DNA of 64,000 nucleotides from Diphasiastrum complanatum. Its lineage: Eukaryota > Streptophyta > Lycopodiopsida > Lycopodiales > Lycopodiaceae. Shown in pieces: positions 1 through 64,000 of the stretch. The notes under the pieces were generated by a model that ran no database searches, was not told where the DNA came from, and saw nothing but the letters and a program-made list of their open reading frames with translations. The position numbers were made by a program, and so were the translations under genes. Each line of letters starts with the position of its first letter. Position 1 is the stretch's first letter. The DNA is taken from NCBI GenBank assembly GCA_029204225.1, contig CM055098.1, forward strand, positions 126,501-190,500, read 5' to 3'.

Positions 1-542
1 TCACAGTGATCTACACTCGAAAATCAGAGAGGAAAACTGATTTTTCAGCGCTGAAGCTATTCTAACAGATATGCTTCCAAACTGCTGAGAAATCCAGCAA
101 ATTGGAGGATTAGAAAGCTGATCCTACAGCGATTTTCCTCCTCTATTCTTTCCTAAGAATCTGAAAAATCTTTCCTGATACCAGTGTAATAGATCCTAAC
201 ACCACAGTAGGGCAAACACTAACCGATCCACCCAACCTTGCCTACTCCCTCATATAGAGTAAGCCCCTCCTAGCCCAGTGTGAGGACTGGTAGCATGCTA
301 CTGCCAAGTGTCGGCCACGTGTCACTGACGTGGCCGACTACACGTTGGGACCCAACTGGGCGCCCTATCCTGATGACAGGGTCCCTAGGCTGTGTTAGGC
401 CCGCCATAGCTATGGACCGTGCTGGGGCACACTACTCACATTGTCTTGCCCTGTTGGTCATGTACGCTGGACACGACCCTGACTGTGGTATCTGACCTAT
501 CTGTGTTCTCTAGGGTTCGGCACTGGTTACGAGCTCGTAACA
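1..542 (-). mobile_element. Partial Ty3/gypsy element, same family as 45976-52196, running off the left edge
   Basis: Read on the minus strand this is a 358-bp 5' LTR (185-542), a primer-binding site starting TGGTATC just left of it, and the start of the untranslated leader (1-184). The LTR has the same length and layout as those of the whole-looking element at 45976-52196, with a modest number of substitutions, so it is an older or diverged copy. The body lies outside the window. It sits in an older + strand gypsy fragment that resumes at 543. Its condition cannot be judged from this end. Confidence 0.85.
185..542 (-). repeat. 5' LTR of the left-edge gypsy element
   Basis: On the minus strand it begins TGTTACGAGC and ends ATCTATTACA, 358 bp. 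It carries the 16-bp terminal palindrome of the family (526-541) and an 11-bp inverted repeat with a 7-base loop at 310-338. Confidence 0.88.
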
Positions 543-1240
543 GGGCCCCAATTATTTTAGTTGATAAAAAAGACGGAGGTACTCGTCTCTGTGTGGACTT
601 TAAAAAGTTGAATAAATAAATTCGTTATCCCTTACCTCGAATGAATGAGTTGATTGATCGATTGCATGGTGCAAAGTACTTCACCAAGATTGATTTGAGA
701 TTAGGGTATCATCAGATTGGAATAAAGAGTGAGGATGTGGAAAAACCGGGTTTAGGACCGAGTATGGCCATTTTGAATTTTTGGTTTTACTTTTTGGATT
801 GACAAATGCTCCAATGACTTTCTAGCAAATGATGAATGATCTTCTTCGTCCATATCTGGGAAGATTAGTCATAGTTTACTTAGATGATATTGATATTCTC
901 ATCTATAGTAGACTTTGGAGGAGCATCTCAGGACTGTCTTAAAGTTACTTAGATAGGAGAAGCTCTTTGCCAAGGCATCCAAATGTGTTTTCTTCCAGAA
1001 GAGATTGGTTTATCTCGGTTACGTTATTTTGGCCCATGGGTTGGAAATTGACCCACCCAACAAATTCGTGAATGGCCAATTCCTCAAACCATCCGGGAGG
1101 TTAAGTCCTTTTTGGGCTTTACGGAATTTTTTGATAGATTTATCATGGGTTATGCAATAATTGTATTGCCTTTGACAAATGTCCTCAAAGAAGCGAAAAG
1201 GAAAGTGAGAAATTATTTCCATGGATTTTGTGGTTGGGCT
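543..1240 (+). mobile_element. Broken Ty3/gypsy reverse-transcriptase fragment
   Basis: Reverse-transcriptase sequence of the broken chromovirus family at 38125-43684 is recognisable: [20 protein letters not shown], then [12 protein letters not shown] and VIVYLDDI-like blocks. It is a fossil with several breaks and no LTR of its own in view. The left-edge gypsy element was inserted into it; a copia-type LTR begins at its right end. Confidence 0.8.
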
Positions 1241-2117
1241 TGTTAACATATAATGCCTATTTTACCCCTTTTGGCTTGTATACTTGTAACTTGTAAGTTG
1301 TGCATAAGACATGGGGGTAAAACATTTATGTACATAGTACACCCTACTTATGCTAATTAGGCAGGTAATGACAAGTAGGTTAAAGACCCATGTGGGGTCT
1401 ATTGCTAGAATAAGAAAGGCAGCACCTCTTTGCATTTCATTATTTGTGGCCCTAGGCTTGGAGGCGTTTCCACGTCCTCCTACTCTTTTACTAATCATTA
1501 AGTTGGTGTGAGCTTTGAAGTTCTCTCTCTCTTGCTCTTGTCTTCTACTCCATAGCTGGTTTTTGAAGCTTTCATAGTGTGCTTACTATGTTGTTATGAT
1601 ACTCCATAGCTAGGCCTTGGATTTTGTCATGGTATCAGAGCAGGTTATGTTGCCTATGGTGTTGTGAAAGCTTGGACCTGTTTTTGATCAGATTCCTGCC
1701 ATTCTTGGAGAGGAGCTTACCTTTGAATTGGGCGCACTTTTTGTAGAAGCATCTGATCTCTTTGCTATCTGCATGGTTGGAGTACTGTTGGCAAGGGGAG
1801 TACTGTGATCCAAAAACTTTCTAATTTGGGAGAAGTTTTTTTGAGTTTTTAGGAGTAGACAGGGCTGCAGGAGGGCACTTTCTACAGTGGGAACTTTAGT
1901 GCAAGTACTAAGTGGATCTTGGACAAGGGCTAGGACAGCCATACAGGGGGATAGTTTCAAATCCAGAAGCTGAGGGTTATTGAGCAAGTGGCTGCTGCCA
2001 ATCAGATCTGCCACCTCAACTAATGTGTATACAAGTGGCCATGTGCCACATGGACGCCAGCCCACCAAAGGCCTATGGACCTGGCTGGCCCACACAGGCC
2101 CTGTGCAGACCCAAATT
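1241..2117 (+). mobile_element. LTR with primer-binding site and leader, copia-like remnant
   Basis: A 389-bp LTR (1241-1629) starts TGTTAACATA and ends TTTTGTCA. It is followed at once by TGGTATCAGAGCAGG (1630), the primer-binding site for initiator-Met tRNA. About 480 bp of leader without convincing coding follows. This LTR differs from the one at 3461, so the two ends belong to different elements. Only the 5' end of this one remains. Copia assignment rests on the adjoining pol and is uncertain. Confidence 0.6.
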
Positions 2118-3850
2118 GGATGGTTCTATAGATAAAGATAAGGAAAGATTGGTGGCAAAAGGTTGTGCTCAACAGGAAGGGATTGACTATGAAGAAACTT
2201 TTGCACCAATTGCTAAGTCAACTACTTTATCATTGGCAGCTCAGTTTGGATGGGATATTCCACAAATTGATGTGAAGAGTGCATTTCTAAATGGATTGCT
2301 AGAGGAAGTCTACATGGAGCAGCTAGAGGGATACATAGTAGCAGGACATGAAGACGAGGTTTGCAAGTTGGACAAGGCATTATATTGACTTAAGCAGGCA
2401 CCCAAGGCGTGGTTCACGAGGATTGACACATACTTTGAGGAGTCTGGTTTTCAGAGATGTAGTTCAGAGCCTACACTTTATGTTTTGATCAGGGATGGTC
2501 ATATTGTGATTGTAGTGGTGTATGTGGATGACCTTGTTATCACAAGATCGGATCATGGTGTGATTAAGGATATCATGGAAGATCTCTCATTAGAGTTCGA
2601 CATGAAAGATCTTGGTTCACTACAATACTTTCTTAGGATTGCGGTATGGAGAGTAGCACAAGGGCTATTGATTTGTCAATGTAAGTATGCTCAATAGGTC
2701 AGAGTGCAAGCCTATCTCTACGCCATACATAGTGGATGTAAGCTTACTAAAGCTGAGGAGGATTAGGATGTAGATGAGACATTATATAGAAAGCTTGTTG
2801 GAGCTTAATCCAGCAAACTACCACAAGACCAGATATTGCTTATGCTGTTAGTATGGTTAGTCAGTTTATGGCTAAGCGTAAGCAGGTTTAGTGGAGAGCT
2901 GCTAAGCGAGTACTCAAATATATCTAGGGTACATTGAGATATGGTATTCTCTATAGAAGACATGATGATTTGCAGTTACAGGGCTATGTGCATGCTGATT
3001 GGGCTAGAGATGTCGAAGACTAATGATCTACTACAGGTTATGTTTTTAGTCTTGGTTTTGGTACTATTTCTTGGAGTTTAAAGAAGCAGCATACTATTGT
3101 GTTATCATCCACAAAGGCAGAGTACCGGGCTTCTACGAGTGCGGTAAGTGAAGCAATATGTTTACGAAGGCTTCTACATGATCTACGTATGGTACATGAT
3201 GATACACCTACAGTACTTCAGTGCGATAATCAGAGTTGTATCAAATTGGCGAAGAATCCAATTTTTTACAGCAGGTCAAGCACATCGAAGTACAACGACT
3301 CTTCATCAGAGAGAAGATTCAGAGTGGTGAAGTGGAGCTTATCTATTGCCATACGGAAGAGCTTGCAGATATCTTTACCAAAGGACTTGGCAAAGAAAAG
3401 TTTCAGAAGTTTAGAGAATTTCTAGGAGTAATAGATAACAAAGTAAACATTAAGAGGGAGTGTTGGGAATTAATGTTTATTTTGTACTAAATTTTAGTTT
3501 GGCCATGCCTGTGTGCTATTATAGGGGCATTTTCTTTTTATAGTCATTTTTTATTAGTCATGCATGTAGGTGGTGCACTACTACTAGAATAGGACTTGAA
3601 TTTAGTACTTGGAAATACATCTTGGGTCTTTACCCAAAATAGGTGGTAATAATAGCAATTAGCTTTTTGCCTTTAGCTATTGCTTTTGCTTTTAGCTAGA
3701 CTAGAGAATCTGTATCAGAGGCTGGCGCCCACCACAATTAATTCCATTGTATAGAGCTTTTCTCATTCTTCTAAAATCTGAGTTTTCTTTAATCTCTATG
3801 CTGGTCTTGGTGTTTGTGAATGCTAATATGATTACTTAACTCCTATTTAA
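2118..3850 (+). mobile_element. Broken Ty1/copia element, reverse transcriptase to 3' LTR
   Basis: Copia reverse transcriptase and RNase H are plain: KERLVAKGCAQQEGIDYEET, IDVKSAFLNG, VVYVDDLVI, LSSTKAEYRA, then QCDNQSCIKLAKNP. A purine-rich tract (AAGAGGGAG) precedes an LTR that starts TGTTGGGAAT at 3461 and fades near 3850. The 5' half is missing and there are several breaks, so it is an old fossil. The same family recurs at 17530-19233/27600-28279, and its LTR is related to the 803-bp element at 11003. Confidence 0.82.
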
Positions 3851-3860
3851 TTTTTGAATC

Positions 3861-4760
3861 AAATTCTGACCGCTACTTCATCGTAAAGATATTTCAGTGG
3901 ACTAGCAACTTCATGTTAAAGTGATTCTTGGAAATCTTATCTGGTGAAGTTTTGCAATTTTAGTAGCTAAAAGGCTGTCCTCTCTAAGTTCTATATTTTC
4001 TGTGATCTATTAGATAATGTATTGTATATCCAAGTACAAAAGTTGAAAAGCTATTCTTTTTCTTTCAATCATGGCATATTCAAGTACTTGTCATTCAATA
4101 TCTCTAATTACTTTTCCCACATGTTGCATTCAACATATGATTTGACTTTGAAAAGTATAATGAGGTTTTAGAGTCTAGTTACATCAACATGTTCATAAAA
4201 AAAAAGTATTTTGCTTGATTTTGATGTTATCAAACATGTAAATGACTAAATTTGATATTTACTTCATCATTTGAAGGGTGCTAGTGGTGTGGTTGTAGAT
4301 GCCACATTTTTTTTAAAGATGTGCTTTTTGTACAAGGTAATTGCCAAGCATCAACATGCCATTGAAGCTTTAATATTGAATATGCAAGTTTCAACGGTAT
4401 GGACGTACATGTTCTTTTAGAGTATTCTCCTACAAAGGAATCAATTCTTGTTTTCTTTCAGTGCTTTTATTTTTGTTGGCTTTCTAATAGCTTCCTTCAT
4501 GCTTTAAAGATGTCAGACACAATTGAGACTCAATTGCAACAAATCATTGAATTTCTACACATTGGCATAACATATCCTTGTTATTTCTGATTCACCCACT
4601 TGTAAGAAGAAGTGTGAGAGGTCTCTCAAATGTTGAAACATTAAATTTACAATCTTGAAGTCTATTTGGTTAGCTATTGTAGTAGTCATTTCTCTTCATA
4701 AGTTTTGTGAGGTGTGAATGGTAAGAATCAATAAATCTCTGTCAATTTGGTGATCTACAG
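3861..4760. other. No recognisable gene, upstream of the first visible Rab21 exon
   Basis: AT-rich sequence without coding or element signature. I searched it for the missing first Rab21 exon (beta-1 strand plus GxG) and found none. It is probably the 3' part of a further large intron. Confidence 0.5.
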
Positions 4761-57123
<52,363 letters not shown>

Positions 57124-58570
57124 TTGCTTGTTATTCTTCAAATGGAAATGTACGATCCAGGATATTCTTTATCTCTTGATGTACAAGATGACAAAAAGTT
57201 TATTGTACAGCTTATAGAAACACTATTTTTGAAGGCTCTAGCCACATCCAAATCTCCAATTCAAATCTTCAATGCATGAATGCATATATTTTTTTCATTG
57301 TGACAACAGTAGCCCTGGAAATGGCCAATAATTGTAAATTTACCACATGATTTTTGTTCTAAGTCTTATATCAGCATCAGAATTGATCGGCTGCATTTGC
57401 GGGAGTAACTGATTATGGTATTTTGATGAGGACATTCTGGTGCTGTGGCCAAGAAAGAGTTTCTTGTTGCTGTGAGGTTGGTGTTTAAGTATTTTCTGAT
57501 CAAGATGGCCTGCTAGGCGACATGACATTAGAAACATTCAGATAAGCTGTTGTGAACATATGTTTGTGATTGTGACCTGCAACTACTCTAGGGAGCTGAC
57601 GATGTGAATAGGGATTACATAGCATTTGATCCATGCTATGCATAGTGGTGTTGATGGTCTAAGACTATGTGTTGGACTCCGTAGGATTAAAGATTGCACC
57701 TCTCCTCTTTTATATCGGGTATGATCCCAGAGACATAACATTGATATATTAAGACATTCAGATTGAACATTTTTGTACTTTTTGCATGACATTGCACTTC
57801 TGAAGTTTTTTTATCATGCTCAATATTTGTGATCAACTTCTGGATGATTTGATTTTCAATTTATCCTCCAAAAATTTTCAAATAACCATCATGATGTTTG
57901 AAAGTTATGAGGCATGCTGGGTTTCAGGGCTCCATTCTCTTCAAGAAAACTAGCTGCTACTTGATTACTCCAAATGCTTTTGTTAATGCAGTTGTTATCA
58001 ACTACTTCGATAAATTCAGTTTTGAGAGTACAGCGTGAAGTTCAAATGCACATCTCTTAAAAGCACTATATTAATAAAAGAAATCTTTAGCACCTCTCGC
58101 AGAGTTCTTAAATGCTCACTGTGAAATGTGCTTCAGAGGTCTTTTCATTATGAGATTGGAGTGTTGTTCAAGAATGCAATCTGCATCTTAGATGCAATAA
58201 GTGCTCTTGTAGATTACTTCCTTTGGGCTTGTGGTCCAAAATCAAGTAATAAGTGCTCTTGTAGATTACTTCCTTTTGGCTACTGATCTAAAGTGGTAAC
58301 TTGAGGATATTTTAACTATGGTTAAGCACCAGTGAAGTTTGATGTGACTAAACTAAGGTGCATTCATTTACATGGAAAGTAGTGCGGGCAGATGCGTAAA
58401 GAAGTTAGAAAATGATATTATAATTACTTTATAGTTATTTTTCTCTCTCCTACATGACATTTTTTATAGGGCCCTCTTTGGGCCCATATTTTCTCTAATG
58501 TGGTGCGAGGGTTCTTTGATTTTGGAGATTTTTTATTTCTTTCAGCATTTGGAACTCCTTTACAGTTTAC
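57124..58570. other. 3' flank / untranslated region of Rab21
   Basis: AT-rich sequence after the stop codon. A short direct repeat, AAGTGCTCTTGTAGATTACTTCCTTT, flanks 58200 and 58250 (two copies about 50 bp apart). I cannot place the polyadenylation site with confidence. Confidence 0.4.
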
Positions 58571-58577
58571 TAGAGCA

Positions 58578-58815
58578 AAATGAACTTTCTCGGACTCGTC
58601 TGTGAGCTTGTCTCAATGAGATCTAGTTACAGGAGGTATGGCAAGAGTTAGTTGTCACAAAAACTGCCAAAAATAGTGTCTACGAGGTTCTAGCTTCATT
58701 TGGGCTCTTTTTGGAACTTGGGAACTCTCGCAGGAGGTCTTCCATTGTAAAATACCTCTCGCAAACTCTCGTCTATGAGCTTGTGTCAGTGAGATCTAGC
58801 CATAGGAAGACAGTC
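58578..58815. repeat. Two-copy direct repeat
   Basis: CTCGTCTGTGAGCTTGTCTC, AATGAGATCTAG (about 58595) recurs as CTCGTCTATGAGCTTGTGTC, AGTGAGATCTAG (about 58768), with CTCTCGCA motifs near both. Non-coding. Confidence 0.65.
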
Positions 58816-59224
58816 GAAGGTTATTGAGCAGTTTTAAATTTTTTTTAGTTTTTACAAGGGTTTTTGAAAATTTTCAACTATTTGAAAATCTACTGGGAAG
58901 TAGCTCTTGCAGGCTTTCATGCAGGGCTGGGACAATGTCAGTCGTGCGAGAGTTCTTATCCACTTGATAGGAAAAATAAAAATCTGATGGTCTCCAAAAT
59001 TGCAAATTTCTTGATTTTTTAGAGGTTTTTTGGTAAATGTGACATGTCAAGCCCTTAGAGGTTGTCTCAACTCTCCACTACCTCCAAACACCTCCTCCAC
59101 TAACTCAACAGATCAATCACAAAAAAGCAAGCAAAAACCACTCTAAACTATCTTCCAAACCACCTAAAACTCAAAAAATAGACAAAAAAACAACTAGTAA
59201 AATGACAAGTAAACTAGTTAGTAG

Positions 59225-59252
59225 TAGTCTATCCCTTGTAACGGCGCCACTT
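59225..59252 (-). other. Primer-binding-site-like sequence (gypsy type)
   Basis: The minus strand reads TGGCGCCGTTACAAGGGAT, close to the TGGCGCCGTTGCCGGGGA primer site of Tat/Athila-like gypsy elements. No matching LTR or coding region was recognised beside it. Confidence 0.35.
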
Positions 59253-59629
59253 ATTGGGTCGTAGTTTAGCACGAGCCACCCTCTGTCTGTCAAAAAGGTT
59301 AGTTCCACTAGGATAGGACTCTAGCTATATTACATTGGCTACTTTAGTTGCTTTTCTAACCACATTAATACTAACACTAATCCCCAACTAATCTATCATC
59401 AACACTAACCACACTCTCCATAAGGAAAGGTGAAAGGGGAAAGAAGAGAGAGGTTAGCGGGAGGTAACTCACAAGCTCTTGCTTAATCTAATGGAAAAAC
59501 ATTAACTAGCATAAATCAATGAAATAGAAAAACCTAAGAACAATAGAAAACTTCAAGCAAAAACATTAGACACAAAGCAAAGCTCATGAGGATGCTTGAG
59601 TGCTCAAAATGGTAGAGTCTCTTCCTCTC

Positions 59630-60545
59630 TTTCCTAGTGCATGACTATGTCTATCAATAATTGAACAAAGCTATAATGTCAGAAGTCACGTTCAATCTTT
59701 TAGCAAATAACTTTGAAATCATTAGTACTAAAATAATTTCGTAGCCAAACAATTTCAGAGTGCGAAGTGATGTATATAATATTGCAGTGTTGAGATATTC
59801 AACTTATCAGACAAGACAATAAGAGATTTATCAGTTACAAATGACTATAGAGAGAAGCAAACATTCTGACATGATATTGAACACAATAAGAAGATAGATT
59901 GATTTAGTAAGTAGCATGTACAAATCAGATGATGAGAGCACAAAGCAATAGCGGATGAAAAATCGTGTACTCTAAACTATCTCTAAGTAACTGAAAAACT
60001 TTCTCTGATGCACTTCTGCCAAAAGCAATAAGCGCTAATAGCAATACTCAAATAGAGCTCTATAACTTTCCTAGAGACTATAGAAGTCTTTAATGATCAG
60101 CTATTTATACTAAAGCGATTTAAGCTCATCCGGTAGGATAGCTAATCAGGTCATAGATCGCAATTGGCAGTTAGTCATAATGGATTGTCATTCATCTAGT
60201 TAGCACTTTCCAAAAATTTACTTGCAAGGTAGTTAGGGCAAGTCTTTAGTTTCATATTGTTGGTAATGGTGAACTCATGCAACCATTCCCCGGTATTTCT
60301 TGAAGTCAAAGTACCTGAAGTTGAAGTCACCGAAGTCATTGACATCGAAATGACCGACAAGGGCTCATGCAAACCATTTCCCGAAGTCAAAGTACTCTGA
60401 AGTCACCGACATCGAAGTGACCGACAAGTACTCATGCAAAACATTCTCTGAAGTTGAAGTATCCGAAGTCGAAGTCACTGAAGTCATTGACATCGAAGTG
60501 ATCGACAAAGTGCTGAAGACAGACCTCTTGCAAAACCAATCGTCT
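59630..60545 (-). repeat. Diverged LTR-like repeat, copy A
   Basis: It shares ordered blocks with 61115-61560: GCATGACTATGTCTATCA, the GTAGCCAAAC block and CAATAGCGGATGAAA with GTACTCTA. It is probably a truncated relative of the LTR of the right-edge copia. It contains the minisatellite at 60302-60512. Confidence 0.45.
60302..60512. repeat. Minisatellite, three units of about 63-80 bp
   Basis: The units start GAAGT[C/T][A/G]AAGTA, go through GTCATTGACATCGAA.TGA and end TCATGCAAA.CATT. Within each unit the hexamer GAAGTC recurs every 6-9 bases. ORFs through it (MSMTSVTST) are artefacts of the repeat. Confidence 0.8.
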
Positions 60546-61114
60546 GGCAAGTCAAGTTAGCGGCCTCCAGCTCGACAAGCGTGAAGCTTGTGTACTAGCA
60601 TGCTCAGCCGCCAAAGTAACATTACGAGAGGGACGAGTAACCAATAGATTAGCGTAAACTACTCTTGTAATAATTAGTTAATCTATCTTGTAATCTCACC
60701 TGGTGAGACACAAGTATAGGTTAGAATTCAGAATAGATGTAAGAGAAAATGCAATGCGTGCAATAGAATAGAGATCTACAGAGAAGCAGATACAACATTG
60801 TAAGTCAGGTTGCCAACGAGTGAGACAATGGCAACTCACTCTGAAATAAATCAAAATACAAATACATTTTTGTTCTTCCAACTGTGATTGTTGTATTACA
60901 TCTGTTTGTCTGATTGATTGTTGCGATGTCTGTGGTTGATAGTTGAGTATCTAGCTCATGTAATTTGAATGCATAGTGTAGCATGTTGGAGAAAGAGGGT
61001 GTGTCATGTGTGAGAAACAAAAATAGCTCAAAAAGAAAACGAACATGAAAAAGAAGCGAACGAAAAACGAACTCGAACGGAAAGTGTTCGTGCGCAACGG
61101 AATGAGCTATATGA

Positions 61115-62139
61115 CTCTTTCCCTAAGCATGACTACGCCTATCAGAAAATGAACAGAACTTTAGTGATAGAAATCATGGTCGTCTAGATTACGTAGCCAA
61201 ACGTTAATAAAATACCAGAAGAATAATTTATCGCGAACAACTAGACAAATTATCAGTCGTGAATGATTCACAAAAAGCTAGACCGAGCTCGACTGATAAT
61301 CAATCGCGAAAGATTCGCGAAAATATTAGTCGTCAACAGTTAGACTAATATCAACTCGCTAAAACAGATTACCAGATTGAGCAACAATTGAAAGTCAGAC
61401 AGAATGAAAATAAACATAGCAATATCGACACAGATATGAATGCAGAACAAAGAGCTGTTATCAGATTTAGTATAACAATTATACATGTCAATAATGCGGT
61501 AGAGCATAAGACAATAGCGGACGAAACCGCGTGCTCTACAAAGTTAATTCAATCTGTAAAGGAATGAAACCTATTATTGACAATAAAGAATCAATGCTCA
61601 AGGCATCTACTTCGTCTATCTCTGATAAGCTTCTGATGCTAAATTTACACACACACTTGATCTTCAATCTCTTAATCGTCAGTCAGAATACGCAAATGGT
61701 ATTCAATATATATACATCATTTTACAGGTGTGCATATGAAGAAAGTAAAAAGTGGATGTGTTGTCTGTAGGAGATCGTGGGTGGCTATAGTCGTTGTCAA
61801 GTCTGTTAGCGCAGTTGCATGAGGTGAGCGTGAAAAGGACGCGACGTCAGCCTTTGCTGAAGTGAATGTTGGTGAAGATGTGAAAAATGCGTCTCTCTGA
61901 CGAAATGCCTTAGGATTTGATTTACAGGGTGCCTTTGCTTCCTAGGACACCTTTGGCATTTTGTAAGGCAGTGTCGCCTTTTTCGCCTGTCAAAAACACG
62001 TGTAAAAACACAGTGTCGCTTTTTGTTTGTCTTTTCTTTGCCTGTGAGAATTTACATGTAAATATGCAGACTGCGCGACAACGTGAGTAAAAATGCAGCA
62101 TGAATGGGATTTAGGAGAGTAGAAGAGATAAATCCAACA
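61115..62139 (-). repeat. 3' LTR of the right-edge copia (left limit uncertain)
   Basis: On the minus strand it starts TGTTGGATTTATC at 62139, straight after a poly-G purine tract. Blocks shared with copy A reach to about 61115. The exact left end was not resolved. Confidence 0.6.
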
Positions 62140-62157
62140 CCCCCCCCCCCCCCCCCC
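62140..62157 (-). repeat. Poly-G polypurine tract of the right-edge copia
   Basis: Eighteen consecutive C on the + strand, touching the LTR boundary. A second C run follows at about 62162-62168. This is the expected place of the plus-strand primer. Confidence 0.85.
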
Positions 62158-64000
62158 TTCACCCCCCTTAATCTGGATCCGCGAATGCCTTGATCTTCAG
62201 ACTAAGCAATGCACAAAATTTGTTGTGTGCATTAACACGTAATGCTTTTGTGAATATATTTGCAACCATGTCCTACGTTCTACAGTACGTTAAGCTCACC
62301 TGCTTGTTGAGAACCTTGCCCCTAATGTAGTGATATCTGATTTCAATGTGCTTACTCCTAGAATGAAATTTAGGGTTGGCCAATAAGGCAATAGCACTCT
62401 GATTATCACAGAATAAAATTGTAGGGTTGTACTGATACAGATTAACGTCTGACAATAAATTTCTCAACCAAAACGCTTCCTTAATAGATTGAGAAGTAGC
62501 AATGTATTTTGCTTTTGTAGAAGAAAGTGTGATAGAGGTTTGCTTATGACTGTTGCATGAGATAGGACCACTGTTGAAGAAGAATGTAAATCCAGATGTG
62601 GACTTACGATTGTCTACATCTCCTCCCCAGCTTGCATCAGAATACCCACCACTGAGTTGATGAAGATTGTCGTTGCTGACATCTCTATAGCAGATGCACT
62701 GGTCCATGGTAGCTCAAATATACCTCATAACTCTTATGAGAGCCTTCTAATGGGTAATGCCAAGATTACCCATATATTGGCTAAGTGAGCTTACTACAAA
62801 AGAGATATCTGGTCTTGTATGGACCATTGCGTACATGAGAGATCCAAGTATCGATCGATAAGGATACTCTCTCATCTGCTCCTCTTCCTGCTTGGTCTGG
62901 GGACATTGGTCCTTTGACAAGTGTAGGCCTGGATCCATTGGTAAGTGAGCTGATTTACAATTCATTAGATTATATTTGTTAAGAACATTGTAAAGATACC
63001 TTTGTTGAGTGATGTAAATCAGTCGTTTCGCTCTATCTCTGTGGATTTGAATGCCCAGACAAAAGTGAGCTTCACCCAGATTAGTCATGTCGAACTTTGA
63101 AAACAACATCTGCTTTGAATCCTTGACCATATTGGTATTGTTGCTGAAGAGCAACATATTATCCACATATAAGGTGATGATAATGAAGGATTGTTGCATT
63201 GACTTGGAATAGACGTTGCAATCAGCAACGCTTGGTTTGAATCCTTGTTCGATGAGGAATGTGTTGATTCTCTGAAACCCAAGCTCTGGCAGACTGTTTC
63301 AAGCTGTACAGTGCTTTGTGGAGTTTACAGACATGATTCTTCATACCTTCCAGAACGCATCCTTCGGGCTGAATCATGTAGATATCTTCTTGTATAACTC
63401 CATTCAGATAAGCTATTTGTACATCAAGTTGATCTACTTCGAGGTCGGTAGTTGCAGCATAAGACAAGAGCATTCGGATCAATGAATGTTTGACTATTGG
63501 ACTGAAAGTCTCGCTGTAGTTGACATTCGAGATCTGAGTGAATCCTCGTGCTATCAGTCTTGCCTTCCTTCGATCAATTGCTCCATTGGCATTGTATTTG
63601 ATCTTAAAATTCCATTATGAATCCGATGATATTGTAGCCGATAGGAGCTTCGACTAGTGACCATGTCTGGTTCTTGATCAGAGAGGAATATTCTCTGTCC
63701 ATAGCTTCTCTCCAGAGATCAGAGTCTGGTTGGCTGAGTGCCTTTTTGACTGTTGTCGGTTCCTATATCAAAAGACAAACAGACTCAGGAGTATAGTGTG
63801 CGCACTCGGCTTGATCTTCTGGGAGGATTTGACTGATGAACCACTCTTGGGACTTGTTGTTGGGTAGCAACAGTATCTTGCTGTCATGAAGTGGGTCGAC
63901 AATAGACATGCCTGAGCCAGAAGCTCGGACAATCATGTCAATAGCAGGTGATGAAGGTTCTTCTAGAGCAATATCCTTGCTTTTGATGTCGACGAACTGA
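62140..64000 (-). mobile_element. Broken Ty1/copia element running off the right edge
   Basis: The minus strand carries RT from the right edge (DVQIAYLNGVIQEDIYMIQP; LYVDNMLLFS; SKFDMTNLGEAHFCLGIQIH) and RNase H (GYSDASWGGDVDNRKSTSGF; CDNQSAIALLANPKFHSRSK; HIEIRYHYIR) to about 62273. A purine tract of 18 consecutive G (62140-62157 as C on the + strand) follows, then the 3' LTR. There are a few breaks in the visible part. Integrase, gag and 5' LTR lie beyond the window. Confidence 0.85.

Noticed and set aside
3880-3960. Possible first Rab21 exon (AAAGTGATTCTTGG resembles K-V-I-L-G)
   Set aside because: The frame closes at once, lacks the GxGxxG start and has no donor in the right phase.
60196-60550. 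Regularly spaced repeats that could suggest a CRISPR-like array
   Set aside because: The units are tandem without unique spacers, and the setting is a plant genome. It is a minisatellite.

Overview
This window looks like nuclear DNA of a land plant with a large, repeat-rich genome. The evidence is Ty1/copia and chromodomain-bearing Ty3/gypsy elements primed by initiator-Met tRNA, a hAT transposon with plant-type introns, LINEs, and long introns packed with nested insertions. A fern, gymnosperm or other non-flowering plant is my inference; the sequence does not settle the species.

The one host gene I can support is a Rab21-type small GTPase on the + strand. Its exons are easy to miss: 4761-4897, 15029-15089, 30211-30370, 56424-56512 and 57005-57123. 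They keep every GTPase motif from the P-loop to a C-terminal Cys-Cys-Ser, and four GT-AG introns of 10,131, 15,121, 26,053 and 492 bp separate them. The first coding exon is not visible and probably lies left of the window. Almost everything between 4.9 and 56.4 kb is therefore intron.

Layout. 1-4760: a partial Ty3/gypsy copy running off the left edge, an older gypsy fragment and two copia remnants. Intron 4898-15028: a cluster of antisense LINE copies with pyrimidine-microsatellite 3' ends, and an 803-bp aberrant copia insertion. Intron 15090-30210: a copia remnant split by a hAT transposon; the hAT holds another copia copy and a solo LTR, and part of the hAT plus half of the copia has been inverted. 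Intron 30371-56423: a sense LINE in three pieces, a small element with 10-bp flanking repeats, gypsy remnants, a broken chromovirus, and a whole-looking chromovirus (45976-52196) with two LTRs that read as identical, inserted into an antisense gypsy. 57124-64000: 3' flank, minisatellites, LTR-like repeats and an antisense copia running off the right edge.

The genes do not form a pathway. One housekeeping membrane-traffic GTPase gene carries many generations of mobile elements in its introns. I see no rRNA, tRNA or CRISPR array.
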